Positions 7,916 to 14,544 of a DNA stretch of 14,544 nt are shown here, piece after piece. The notes under the pieces are model-generated. The model was not told where the DNA came from and searched no databases. It was given only the letters and a program-made list of their open reading frames with translations. The stretch's first letter is position 1. Every line of letters begins with the position of its first letter. Location: positions 1-14,544 of the forward strand of contig CAZNMO010000118.1 in assembly GCA_964574195.1 (NCBI GenBank), in the 5' to 3' direction. This DNA is from BRH-c25 sp964574195 (lineage in GTDB: Bacteria > Bacillota > Clostridia > Lutisporales > Lutisporaceae). Both the position numbers and the translations under genes were made by a program.

Positions 7916-9760
7916 TTACTGACCTTCTGCCAACAAGCCGGAGATTTCTCCATGGCAGGTAAGCGTAAGCTTGTGCATTGCTCTGGTACATGCAACATAA
8001 AGCAAGCTTCTGTCATGCTCCGAGCTGTAAGTCACGGAATTCGCTGATGGAATAACCGCCTCATCAAACTCCAGGCCTTTGGCCATATGGATAGAAGTAA
8101 TTGTTATACCGTCCGCAAACTTCGAACTGTTCAAGTCCAATCGGTTGATTTCATGCGTTTTCTTCAATTCCCTGTAGAGCTCTTTTACCTTGCTGTCTGA
8201 CCTGCAGATTATCCCCAGAGTCCTATAGCCGCTTTTTTTGAATTCCTCCAGGATACTGTGCAATTTGGATATTTCAGCCAGTCTATCCTCACACCTGATT
8301 ATCCGTGGCTCTGTGCCATGCCTTTCAACTGGCTCTATCCCATGATCGAGTATACCTTGAGCAAACTTAAGGATCTCAAAGGTTGAGCGATAGCTTTTCT
8401 TTAGCTCCACGTAATCAGCGTTACCATACAGTTCCATGAGAGCCTCTCTTGAAAGGGAATTACAGGGATCGATCGACTGTCCGAAATCTCCCAATATGGT
8501 TTTGCCGCATTTATAGAGCTTTTTTATTACAGCGTATTGAACAGGAGTATAATCCTGCATCTCATCGATGACTAAATGCCTGATATCGCTATAACCCGCT
8601 GTTCCCTCACAGGATATTTTGCAGTATAAATATGGAAAGACATCTGATGCTTCAAGTCTGCTGTCCTTCAGTACAAACATGTCCGGTCTGTTGATATATT
8701 CATAGAAGCCGGCATACAGCGCCAATGTACTGTCATAGCTGCAATCGCTTGTTACTGCATTTTTGAGATAATTATCCAGAAGGAGGAGGAACTCTGATGA
8801 TGACTTGAAGCTGACCCTGTAAGTCAGCTGCTGATCCTTTTCTTCCAGGAGCCTTTCGATTTGTTCGGAGTATCTTTCATACTCCAATGAGTCATTCATC
8901 AGCTCCGAAGCAATATCTTCAAAGCCGATTCCGGTTATGGGCTCTTCACCCAGCTCCGGCAGTACGTTTGAAATATAGTCTGCAAATACCTTGTTGGGAG
9001 ATATGATCATGACATTTCTAGCTGACAGGCTGTCTTTGTATTTATACAGCAAATATGCCACCCGGTGAAGAGCTATAGATGTCTTGCCTGAGCCTGCTAC
9101 CCCCTGGATAACCAGAACCTCCGACTCCTCGCTTCGTATTATTCTGTTCTGCTCCTTTTGAATGGTTGCCACTATGTTCTTCATTCTCTGGTCTGAGGTA
9201 TTGCTCAATTCCTTCTGCAGTATCTCATCATTGATGCGGATCGAGCTTTCAAGTGCATACTCCATGACCCCATTTTTGATCTTAAACTGCCTTTTCAGTG
9301 TCATATCACCCTCTACCAAGCCTGCCGGTGCTTCATAGCTTGCAGGACCCTGCTCATAATCATAATACATGCCTGAGATCGGCGCACGCCAGTCATATAT
9401 AAGCATATCCCCAGCTGCATCAACAAAGGTGAACCTTCCTATATAGAAGGCTTCTGCTTCCTCCTCTCTGGCCAGCCTGAAATCGATTCTGGCAAAATAA
9501 GGCGAATCAATAAGCTTCTCGATTATTTTCCTTCGCCTGACAGTAAACTCTCCTGAGTTAACGATCTGCGATACAGACCTCTCATTTGAGAATACCTCCA
9601 TAGGGTCCATCCCGCTTCTGTTTTCCCAGAGGTATTTCATTGACTCCTTAAATTCATCTGTATAATTTGTGATCACTGTATTTAATTTTTCCAAGGCATA
9701 CTTCAGCTTTCCTGTTATCATATCAAGATACCTGATCTCATCCGGAAATTTTATTGACAT
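7916..9760 (-). CDS. helD: Compact HelD-family ATPase (RNA polymerase recycling factor, UvrD-like superfamily 1)
   Basis: HelD uses ATP to pry stalled RNA polymerase from nucleic acid; actinobacterial relatives (HelR) also protect against rifamycins. The 614-residue protein has the HelD hallmark IYDWRAPISGMYYDYE (121-136) and LKRQFKI (155-161), a Q motif near 201-205, Walker A GVAGSGKT (220-227), Walker B LVIDEMQDY (396-404), motif III GDFGQSIDP (424-432), motif IV SYRST (456-460), motif V SIHMAKGLEFDEAVI (556-570) and motif VI YVACTRAMHKL (588-598). All motor motifs are intact. B. subtilis HelD is 774 residues; here the N-terminal arm and the stretch between Walker A and B both look shorter. 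The ATG at 9760 has AGGAGGT a few bases upstream. It lies 90 bases after the MerR gene, with a hairpin and T run between them. Confidence 0.88.
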   Translation of the reverse strand: MSIKFPDEIRYLDMITGKLKYALEKLNTVITNYTDEFKESMKYLWENRSGMDPMEVFSNERSVSQIVNSGEFTVRRRKIIEKLIDSPYFARIDFRLAREEEAEAFYIGRFTFVDAAGDMLIYDWRAPISGMYYDYEQGPASYEAPAGLVEGDMTLKRQFKIKNGVMEYALESSIRINDEILQKELSNTSDQRMKNIVATIQKEQNRIIRSEESEVLVIQGVAGSGKTSIALHRVAYLLYKYKDSLSARNVMIISPNKVFADYISNVLPELGEEPITGIGFEDIASELMNDSLEYERYSEQIERLLEEKDQQLTYRVSFKSSSEFLLLLDNYLKNAVTSDCSYDSTLALYAGFYEYINRPDMFVLKDSRLEASDVFPYLYCKISCEGTAGYSDIRHLVIDEMQDYTPVQYAVIKKLYKCGKTILGDFGQSIDPCNSLSREALMELYGNADYVELKKSYRSTFEILKFAQGILDHGIEPVERHGTEPRIIRCEDRLAEISKLHSILEEFKKSGYRTLGIICRSDSKVKELYRELKKTHEINRLDLNSSKFADGITITSIHMAKGLEFDEAVIPSANSVTYSSEHDRSLLYVACTRAMHKLTLTCHGEISGLLAEGQ

Positions 9761-9795
9761 TGGCTACCTCCTGCTTTATTTGAATTCTAAACAAT

Positions 9796-9839
9796 AAAAA
9801 AAGTATATCACCGATATTTCTACTGGTGGTATACTGTAG
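9796..9839 (-). terminator. Hairpin element copy 2 with T run, between merR and helD (attenuator or terminator)
   Basis: On the minus strand GTATACCACCAGTA pairs with TATCGGTGATATAC around a GAAA tetraloop, with two mismatches and one wobble, and is followed directly by seven T (9796-9802). It is preceded by CTACA. It has the form of an intrinsic terminator lying inside a presumed operon, 12 to 48 bases past the merR stop. It is related to the element at 7861-7897, which lacks the T run. It may limit read-through into helD. Confidence 0.6.
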
Positions 9840-9850
9840 GGTTGTATTTT

Positions 9851-10594
9851 TCAGGCTTTCTTGTTCCTCATTTCTGCAAGCATGCCTAACATTTCTTCAG
9901 CATCTTTTTCTGCCAGACTCAATGCTGTTATATATCTATCTGCAGCACAAACTATATCCTCATCCTCACCGGGAGTATTTATAGCCTCAAGCACATTCAG
10001 CTCGCCCTTGTCCAATCTGCTAAGCATGCGTAGTATTGACATCATGGAATAGTGGGCGTTCCTGAGGGTACGTATGATCTTCAGCCGCTTAATTTCCTTG
10101 GCTCCATACTTCCTGAAGCCCCTGGGATTTCGTGTCACTCGTATCAAGCCATTTCTTTCCCAATCACGTAAAACATCTATGGTGATGCCAAGTATTGCCG
10201 CAGTCTCATTTCTTCCGGTAAATACAAGACTCTCGTCCTCAGTACTTTTTTTTTCGATAATATCAAGGGTTATTCGTATGGCCTCCTCAGCCCGCGCCCT
10301 TTCTTCCTTCAGATGCTGCAGATATTTATTTGTCCCCGCATTTGCTCGTTCAATATCTCCTGCAGCAGCTGTCTTTACTATTTCAAAGACCTCCTGTCTG
10401 AGTCTGCTGCTGATGATTTCTGCTCTGAAAGCAGTACGCAACAATCGGAGCTGTTCAACATGACTGTCATTAAAAATGCGATATCCGCTTTTAGTCCTTG
10501 GTATCACAGGTAGCAGCTGCATTTCCTCATAAAATCTTATAGTATTCGGATGTACTCCTATCAGCTTTGCTATCTGTGCTGTTCTGTAAAACAT
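9851..10594 (-). CDS. Tandem-HTH MerR family transcriptional regulator
   Basis: A 247-residue DNA-binding protein with two MerR-type winged helix-turn-helix units. The first is at 1-70 (YRTAQIAKLIGVHPNTIRFYEEMQLL then the wing RTKSGYRIFNDSHVEQL), followed by a helical linker at about 75-118. The second is at about 124-195 (TGRNETAAILGITIDVLRDWERNGLI then the wing NPRGFRKYGAKEIKRL). The C-terminal tail of about 50 residues is helical and acidic; no drug-binding domain of the BmrR or TipA type is visible. The ATG at 10594 was chosen over longer in-frame starts upstream because the first HTH begins there and AAGGAGGTG lies at the right distance; the longer version also runs through the likely -10. 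It likely controls its own cassette (helD and the MFS exporter follow on the same strand). The inducer is unknown. Confidence 0.87.
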   Translation of the reverse strand: MFYRTAQIAKLIGVHPNTIRFYEEMQLLPVIPRTKSGYRIFNDSHVEQLRLLRTAFRAEIISSRLRQEVFEIVKTAAAGDIERANAGTNKYLQHLKEERARAEEAIRITLDIIEKKSTEDESLVFTGRNETAAILGITIDVLRDWERNGLIRVTRNPRGFRKYGAKEIKRLKIIRTLRNAHYSMMSILRMLSRLDKGELNVLEAINTPGEDEDIVCAADRYITALSLAEKDAEEMLGMLAEMRNKKA

Positions 10595-10624
10595 ATGGGG
10601 GCACCTCCTTGTATATCCGCTTTT

Positions 10625-10630
10625 ATTATA
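10625..10630 (-). promoter_or_regulatory. -10 element of the merR-helD-MFS cassette
   Basis: A consensus TATAAT lies about 30 bases before the merR start, and just outside its ribosome binding site. No good -35 is found at 17 bases (GGGATT); at 20 bases TTAGGG could serve. A long spacer with a poor -35 is typical of MerR-activated promoters, but no clear dyad is seen between them. A TGGTGGT core just upstream of the -10 is shared with the hairpin elements. Confidence 0.4.
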
Positions 10631-10745
10631 ACACCACCATACAGGAAAATCCCTAATGAGTTGCAGCATAGCATTGACTTTCTGCAATCTGACGAACTTT
10701 GTTCCACAGGCCATATATTTTCCATCTTAAAATTCAATATACTTG

Positions 10746-10774
10746 TTGACAGTATATATTCTCTGTTGTATTAT
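10746..10774 (+). promoter_or_regulatory. Sigma-A promoter of the gntR-ABC operon
   Basis: A perfect -35 TTGACA (10746-10751) and a -10 TATTAT (10769-10774) are spaced by exactly 17 bases. The -10 and the predicted start (near 10781) both lie inside the 46-bp palindrome. A short ATATAC/GTATAT inverted repeat also flanks the -35. Confidence 0.8.
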
Positions 10775-10807
10775 TGTATTAAGCGCTTAATACAATAATA
10801 CAACAGA
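10762..10807. promoter_or_regulatory. Perfect 46-bp palindrome, likely operator of the YtrA-type repressor
   Basis: Each 23-base arm reads TCTG, then two tandem copies of TTGTATTA, then AGC at the centre, and the other arm is its exact complement. So four copies of the 8-bp unit face the centre two by two. It covers the -10 and transcription start of the operon that encodes the GntR repressor, which is where an autorepressor would bind. That the repressor binds here is inferred from position and symmetry. Confidence 0.75.
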
Positions 10808-10828
10808 TATTCAGAAAGGAGTGATCGT

Positions 10829-11200
10829 GTGTCTTGGGATTTGAAATCGGATAGGCCGATTTACTCACAGCTAATTGAGCAGATTGAGATAAAAATATGC
10901 TCTGGAATATTTTCACCCGGCTCCAAGCTTCCTTCTGTCAGGGAGCTTGCACAGGAAGCCGCAGTAAACCCGAATACCATGCAAAGAGCCCTCTCCAAGC
11001 TGGAGGAGGACGGACTGCTCTATACCAACCGCACAAGCGGTAGATTTATAACGGAGGATTCCAATATGATTCAACAGGCAAAACAAAAACTGGCCTCGGA
11101 ACAAATATCAGAGTTCCTTGATAAAATGAAAAGTCTGGGTTTTGGAAAAGCAGAGACCCTTTCCATTATAACAACTATGCTGGAGGAGGCAAAAAAATGA
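10829..11200 (+). CDS. YtrA-type GntR family transcriptional repressor
   Basis: A 123-residue regulator with an N-terminal GntR winged helix (about 1-75: DRPIYSQLIEQIEIKICSG, then PGSKLPSVRELAQEAAVNPNTMQRAL and EEDGLLYTNRTSGRFI) and a short helical tail (about 76-123). The small size and short tail, without a ligand-binding FCD or UTRA domain, are those of the YtrA subfamily, which usually controls ABC transporter genes next to it. The start is a GTG, supported by AAAGGAG seven bases upstream and by the usual N-terminus of the family. Its stop codon overlaps the start of the ABC ATPase gene (ATGA), so the two are probably coupled in translation. It likely represses its own operon through the palindrome over its promoter. 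Confidence 0.92.
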   Translation: MSWDLKSDRPIYSQLIEQIEIKICSGIFSPGSKLPSVRELAQEAAVNPNTMQRALSKLEEDGLLYTNRTSGRFITEDSNMIQQAKQKLASEQISEFLDKMKSLGFGKAETLSIITTMLEEAKK

Positions 11201-11895
11201 GTTCGATCCTTACCTGTAGTAACTTAAGCAAGAGCTTTGGCAACAAAAAAGCCCTAAATAATATCAGCCTCAACATTGAAAGAGGACGGATAGTTGGTTT
11301 GCTAGGACCCAACGGCAGCGGCAAGAGCACCTTCATAAAGCTCTGTAATGATCTTCTGTCACCAACAAGCGGTGAGCTTCAGATAGCAGGAAGCAAGCCC
11401 GGAGTTGAAACGAAAAAGATAGTCTCTTATCTACCGGAAAGAACTTATCTTAATGATTGGATGAAGGTATCCGAGATCATTCGGATGTTTCAAGATTTTT
11501 ACCAGGATTTTGATCCGGAAAAAGCTTATGACATGTTGAAAAGATTGAACATCAGCCCTTCGGAAAGGTTAAAGACGTTATCCAAGGGGACAAAGGAAAA
11601 AATACAGCTGATACTGGTCATGAGCCGTGAGGCACAGTTATATCTGCTGGATGAACCTATCGGAGGCGTTGATCCTGCGGCCAGGGACTACATCCTGGAT
11701 ACAATACTTGGTAACTTTCAGGAAAGTGCGACCATCATTATTTCAACACATCTGATTTCCGATATTGAAAAGATCCTTGATGATATAATCTTTTTAAAGG
11801 ATGGCGAGATAGTGCTCACAAAAACGGTGGACGAAATCCGTGATGAAAATGGAAAATCAGTTGATGCTTTGTTCAGGGAGGTTTTTAAATGTTAG
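11197..11895 (+). CDS. ABC transporter ATP-binding protein (YtrB-like)
   Basis: A 232-residue ABC ATPase. Walker A is GPNGSGKST (37-45), Walker B LYLLDEP (148-154) with Asp152 and catalytic Glu153, the D-loop is GGVDP (156-160) and the H-loop His185 lies in STHLISDIEK. The signature motif is the variant LSKGT (128-132) in place of LSGGQ, and the Q-loop region reads YLPERTYL (78-85) with Glu where Gln is common. Both variants are usual in ABC proteins of YtrB-like export or sensing systems, so it is probably active. AGGAGG lies upstream of the ATG, which overlaps the gntR stop; its own stop overlaps the permease start by seven bases. It should energise the permease that follows; the substrate is unknown, with peptide antibiotics or cell-wall stress the usual guess for this type. 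Confidence 0.92.
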   Translation: MSSILTCSNLSKSFGNKKALNNISLNIERGRIVGLLGPNGSGKSTFIKLCNDLLSPTSGELQIAGSKPGVETKKIVSYLPERTYLNDWMKVSEIIRMFQDFYQDFDPEKAYDMLKRLNISPSERLKTLSKGTKEKIQLILVMSREAQLYLLDEPIGGVDPAARDYILDTILGNFQESATIIISTHLISDIEKILDDIIFLKDGEIVLTKTVDEIRDENGKSVDALFREVFKC

Positions 11896-12699
11896 GCAAA
11901 CTCATAAAATATGAATTGAAGGCTACATCCAGGTNNNNNNNNNNCCCTTTACCTAACTCTTGTGATCGTCTCTTTATTGAATCTGGTATTCTTTAATGTC
12001 CCCGATACAGGCGAAGGATCGTTTTCTATCAGCAACCTGGCCATGGGCATCAGCATGCTGGTTTATGTGACCTTGATAGTTGGTATGATATTGATGACTC
12101 TTATCGTGCTTATACAGCGTTTCTATAAAAACCTTCTGGGTGATGAAGGCTATTTGATGTTTACGCTTCCCGTTCAATCATGGAGTCATATAATAAGCAA
12201 GTTGGCTGTTTCGATGTTTTGGATAATCATCAGCGGCATCATTGCCCTTTGCTCAATATTGATAATTTCCGCAAAGAACATTTCAGCTGCTGATATCTCT
12301 AAGGGATTATCAATGGTTATCAACCAATTCCAGCAATACTTCGGCGCATATAGCTTTCTTACAGGCTTCCAGATCGTACTGCTTGGTCTGTTGGCACTTG
12401 CTTCCACCATATTGACTGTTTATGCAGCCATTGCCCTGGGACATCTTTTTAACAAGCATAAGGTGTTGGCCTCCTTCGGGATGTATATTGCACTCAAAAC
12501 CGTATCTCAAATCCTCATGACTTTGTTTTCAGCCGCCTTCTTCAGTGGGCGCAACTTCAGGCTGGCTTTTGGTAATATGCCCGATATTGCTCAGATCAAC
12601 AGCTTCCTGATGGCCTCGATCATCTACTGTGGTTTGATCACCACCTGCTACTTTGTATTAACCAATTATATACTGAAGAAAAAATTAAATCTTGAATAG
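11889..12699 (+). CDS. ABC-2 type permease of the gntR-linked transporter, with a 10-N gap near its N-terminus
   Basis: A membrane protein of about 270 residues with roughly six hydrophobic segments. It carries the RFYKNLLGDEGYLMFTLPV sequence that follows the second segment in a common clostridial permease family. The real start is the ATG at 11889 (MLGKLIKYELKATSR), preceded by GGGAGGT and overlapping the ATPase stop. The N run at 11935-11944 follows, and the frame resumes with LYLTLVIV. With ten N the two parts are out of frame; a true gap of 0 mod 3, most simply nine bases, would join them. I therefore read it as intact and the shift as an assembly artefact. A caller ignoring this would start it wrongly at the GTG at 11962. 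It pairs with the ATPase upstream. Confidence 0.87.
11935..11944. other. Assembly gap (10 N) inside the permease gene
   Basis: The flanking reading frames agree only if the true length is a multiple of three. Related permeases usually have about four residues between the SR and LYL that flank the gap, which would give nine missing bases. Confidence 0.95.
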
Positions 12700-12745
12700 A
12701 AAAAGCTGGCTGGAGACGGTTATACCGCATCCGGCCAGCCTTTTT
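12700..12745. terminator. Bidirectional terminator between the permease and the TetM-like/NYN gene
   Basis: A long two-part hairpin: outer arms AAAAAGCTGGCTGGA and TCCGGCCAGCCTTTTT pair with one bulge and one wobble, and an inner CGGT/ACCG stem sits on top. It starts right after the permease stop and has five T at its end on either strand, serving both convergent genes. Confidence 0.88.
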
Positions 12746-12772
12746 CACCATATTATATTTCTTTGCCGCATA

Positions 12773-14544
12773 CTATTCAATGTCATCTTCTTTTTTGAGC
12801 AGTACCTCTATCTTTTGTTTTGCTTCCAACGGTAACGCATCTATCAGATGATTACGAGCTGCAACCTGCATTTCCTGATATTCTTGCCTCATTCTCCTGC
12901 TGGCCTCTTCGATCTCCAGTTTCAGCTCTCTGGCGGACAGGAGGGAGCAACCTGCCCCTCTTACGATTATCTGCTGCAAACCATCTGAAGTTGCAACTGC
13001 TATATTGTATTTTTTCTGATTGTCATGGGCAAATTTCTCGATATACTGGTCCGCAGTTTGTGCCTCTTTTGTAAATACCATATGAATATTATGATAGTCG
13101 ATCAATTCCTCACGATGCCCCTGAATGCGATAGGCATCAAATACAACAATGATCTGACATTGTCGTATCCCCTGGTAATTACTCAGTGAATCAAGCAGCT
13201 TCATTCTGGCAGCATCTATGTTTTCATCAGCAAGCTCCTGCAGCTCCGGCCATGCAAATATAATATTATAGCCATCCACAAGCAGATACTCTTCTTTGGC
13301 TTCCTCCTGCCTGCTGACATAGGCATCACGTTCATAATAGCTCTCCCGGGCTGTTTTGCGCTTTTTCCAGGCAGACTTTTTTCCCTGATTCACATAATAC
13401 GTCTTGTTTATGATCTGATCTACCTCTTCAAGACTGATCCATCGCTCTTCTCCCAGTGACACTCTACCTACTGCCGTTTCTCCGGAAAAGTCTACCTTTT
13501 TCTGAAAGTAGCTTTCAACATGCATATGTTTTTTCACATCATACCAAGGCACCGAGAATCCTGTCCCATGCGTGCAGAAGACCGAGCCTGTAGGATTTGC
13601 CATATCCATTTCAGAGTCATACCCCATGTTTCCTATGACCTCCTCCGAATTATGGCAGGGTGCATAGCCCTTAAGACTACAAAACAATCTGCCAAGACCT
13701 TTTGTATATGCAGTTACCTCCTTCTGATAATTCCGCANNNNNNNNNNATGGTAATGACAGGGGCGCTCCCCACAAGGACTGCTGTTTCACCGTTGGTCTG
13801 CAATAGCTTGCTTGTGCCGTTCATTTTATCAATGTCGGTCATAGCTCTTCCAACCATTTTCTCAGGCAGCTCCAGTTGAAAGAAATAGTAAGGCTCCAGC
13901 AATATGGATTCTGCCTCCTTCAAGCCCTGGCGCACCGCGCGATAAGTAGCCTCCCTAAAGTCACCGCCTTCGGTATGCTTATTATGTGCTTTACCTGAGA
14001 CTAGAGTAATTTTCACATCTGTAAGTACTGACCCAGTCAGGACACCTTTATGCACTTTCTCCTGCAAATGAGTCAGGATCAACCTTTGCCAGCTTTTGCC
14101 CAGAACATCCTCACTGCATTCCGTACCAAACTGCAGATCACTTCCCGGATCGCCGGGCTCCAATAAAAGATGGACCTCCGCATAATGCCTTAAGGGTTCA
14201 AAGTGCCCAACTCCAAGAACGGCATTGGCGATGGTCTCCTTATAGACGATCCGGCCCTCATCAAAAGACACCTGTGTGTCAAAACGGCTTTGTATGAGGC
14301 TCTGCAGGATCTCAAGCTGTACTTCTCCCATGATCCGTACCTGTATTTCCTGCAGCCGCTCATCCCATACGATATCAAGCTCAGGTTCCTCCTCTTCCAG
14401 GAGTCTCAGCTTTGGAAGCATGACCCTTGGGTCACAGCCTTCCGGCAGTATCATGCGATAGGAAAGTACAGGCTCCAACACCGGAGCATCCGAGGCTGTC
14501 TCTATGCCAAAGCCTTCTCCGGGTCTGGTCCGGCTGAGTCCGGT
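12773..14544 (-). CDS. TetM/EF-G-like translational GTPase fused to a C-terminal NYN (YacP/Rae1-like) RNase domain; 5' end outside window, 10-N gap inside
   Basis: About 586 residues are visible; the GTPase domain lies beyond the right edge. From 14544 down come the end of domain II (GLSRTRPGEGFGIET), domain III (EPVLSYRMILPEG; GEVQLEI in the place of GELHLEI), domain IV typical of ribosomal protection proteins (GGDFREATYRAVRQGL near 13950), and domain V ending in CSLKGYAPCHNSEEVI and NPTGSVFCTHGTGF (13684-13560). After a charged, Lys-rich linker comes an NYN domain (about 13288-12893) with YLLVDGYNIIFAWPEL, VVFDAYR, FTKEAQTADQYIEK and VATSDGLQQ. Its four acidic residues (codons starting at 13276, 13138, 13051 and 12985) are all kept. 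The N run at 13738-13747 splits it into two frames; a gap of 2 mod 3, or a one-base overlap giving ACC-ATG-CGG, joins them. I read it as one intact gene, not two. Tetracycline protection is possible but not shown. Confidence 0.85.
13738..13747. other. Assembly gap (10 N) inside the TetM-like/NYN gene
   Basis: The minus-strand flanks are ATTACCAT before and TGCGGAAT after. A correct frame needs a length of 2 mod 3. The simplest join is no gap at all, with the flanks overlapping by one T to give Thr-Met-Arg-Asn-Tyr-Gln, which suits the family at this point. Confidence 0.95.

Noticed and set aside
10661..10687. TTGCAG/CTGCAA inverted repeat in the divergent spacer
   Set aside because: The six-base arms with a 15-base spacer are within chance for this length and are not placed over either -10 element.
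10595..10714. A longer MerR protein starting at 10714
   Set aside because: The extra 40 residues do not resemble MerR proteins, run through the likely -10, and the ATG at 10594 has a strong ribosome binding site.
11962..12699. A shorter permease starting at a GTG at 11962
   Set aside because: It has no ribosome binding site, while the ATG at 11889 overlaps the ATPase stop, has GGGAGGT upstream and encodes the family's N-terminus before the gap.
12773..13687. A stand-alone NYN gene starting at a TTG at 13687
   Set aside because: The frame is open upstream to the N gap and encodes EF-G domain V sequence, so it is the C-terminal part of the TetM-like gene.

Overview
The window looks like part of a Clostridia (anaerobic Firmicutes) chromosome of fairly low GC. 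The reasons are strong AGGAGG-type ribosome binding sites, AT-rich spacers, and a typical clostridial gene set: an EFR1-type flavodoxin/ferredoxin protein, a DUF1846 protein, bacteriohemerythrin, a YtrA-type GntR/ABC cassette, a HelD helicase and a TetM-like GTPase with an NYN tail. The genus cannot be told from this sequence. Three runs of exactly ten N (7254-7263, 11935-11944, 13738-13747) show it is a draft scaffold. All three fall inside genes, and at least two have the wrong length for the reading frame. No gene-free stretch exceeds 300 bases, and no tRNA, rRNA, CRISPR array, insertion sequence or phage gene was seen.

Layout: 1-831 (-) is the N-terminal 277 residues of a SelO/YdiU pseudokinase-fold AMPylase running off the left edge. 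940-4058 (-) is a likely two-gene operon: a large WG-repeat lipoprotein, then an EFR1 protein 14 bases downstream. 4220-4609 (-) is a bacteriohemerythrin lacking one usual iron-binding histidine. 4874-6358 (-) is a DUF1846/UPF0371 protein behind a clear sigma-A promoter that is overlapped by an inverted repeat.

6605-10594 (-) reads as one cassette: a tandem-HTH MerR regulator, a compact HelD-family RNA polymerase recycling ATPase and an MFS exporter. Two related 37-base hairpin elements lie in the spacers behind the regulator and behind the helicase. The arrangement suggests an inducible response to a toxic compound, perhaps one that hits transcription. This is inference.

10829-12699 (+), divergent from the MerR cassette, is a YtrA-type GntR repressor, an ABC ATPase and an ABC-2 permease, with genes overlapping end to start. 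Its promoter overlaps a perfect 46-bp palindrome that is itself built of tandem 8-bp repeats, a strong candidate for the repressor's own operator. A bidirectional terminator at 12700-12745 separates it from the convergent last gene.

12773-14544 (-) is the 3' two-thirds or so of a TetM/EF-G-like translational GTPase whose C-terminus is fused to an NYN (YacP/Rae1-like) RNase domain with all visible acidic catalytic positions kept. Joining a factor that works at the ribosomal A site to a relative of an A-site mRNA endonuclease is the most interesting biology in the window.
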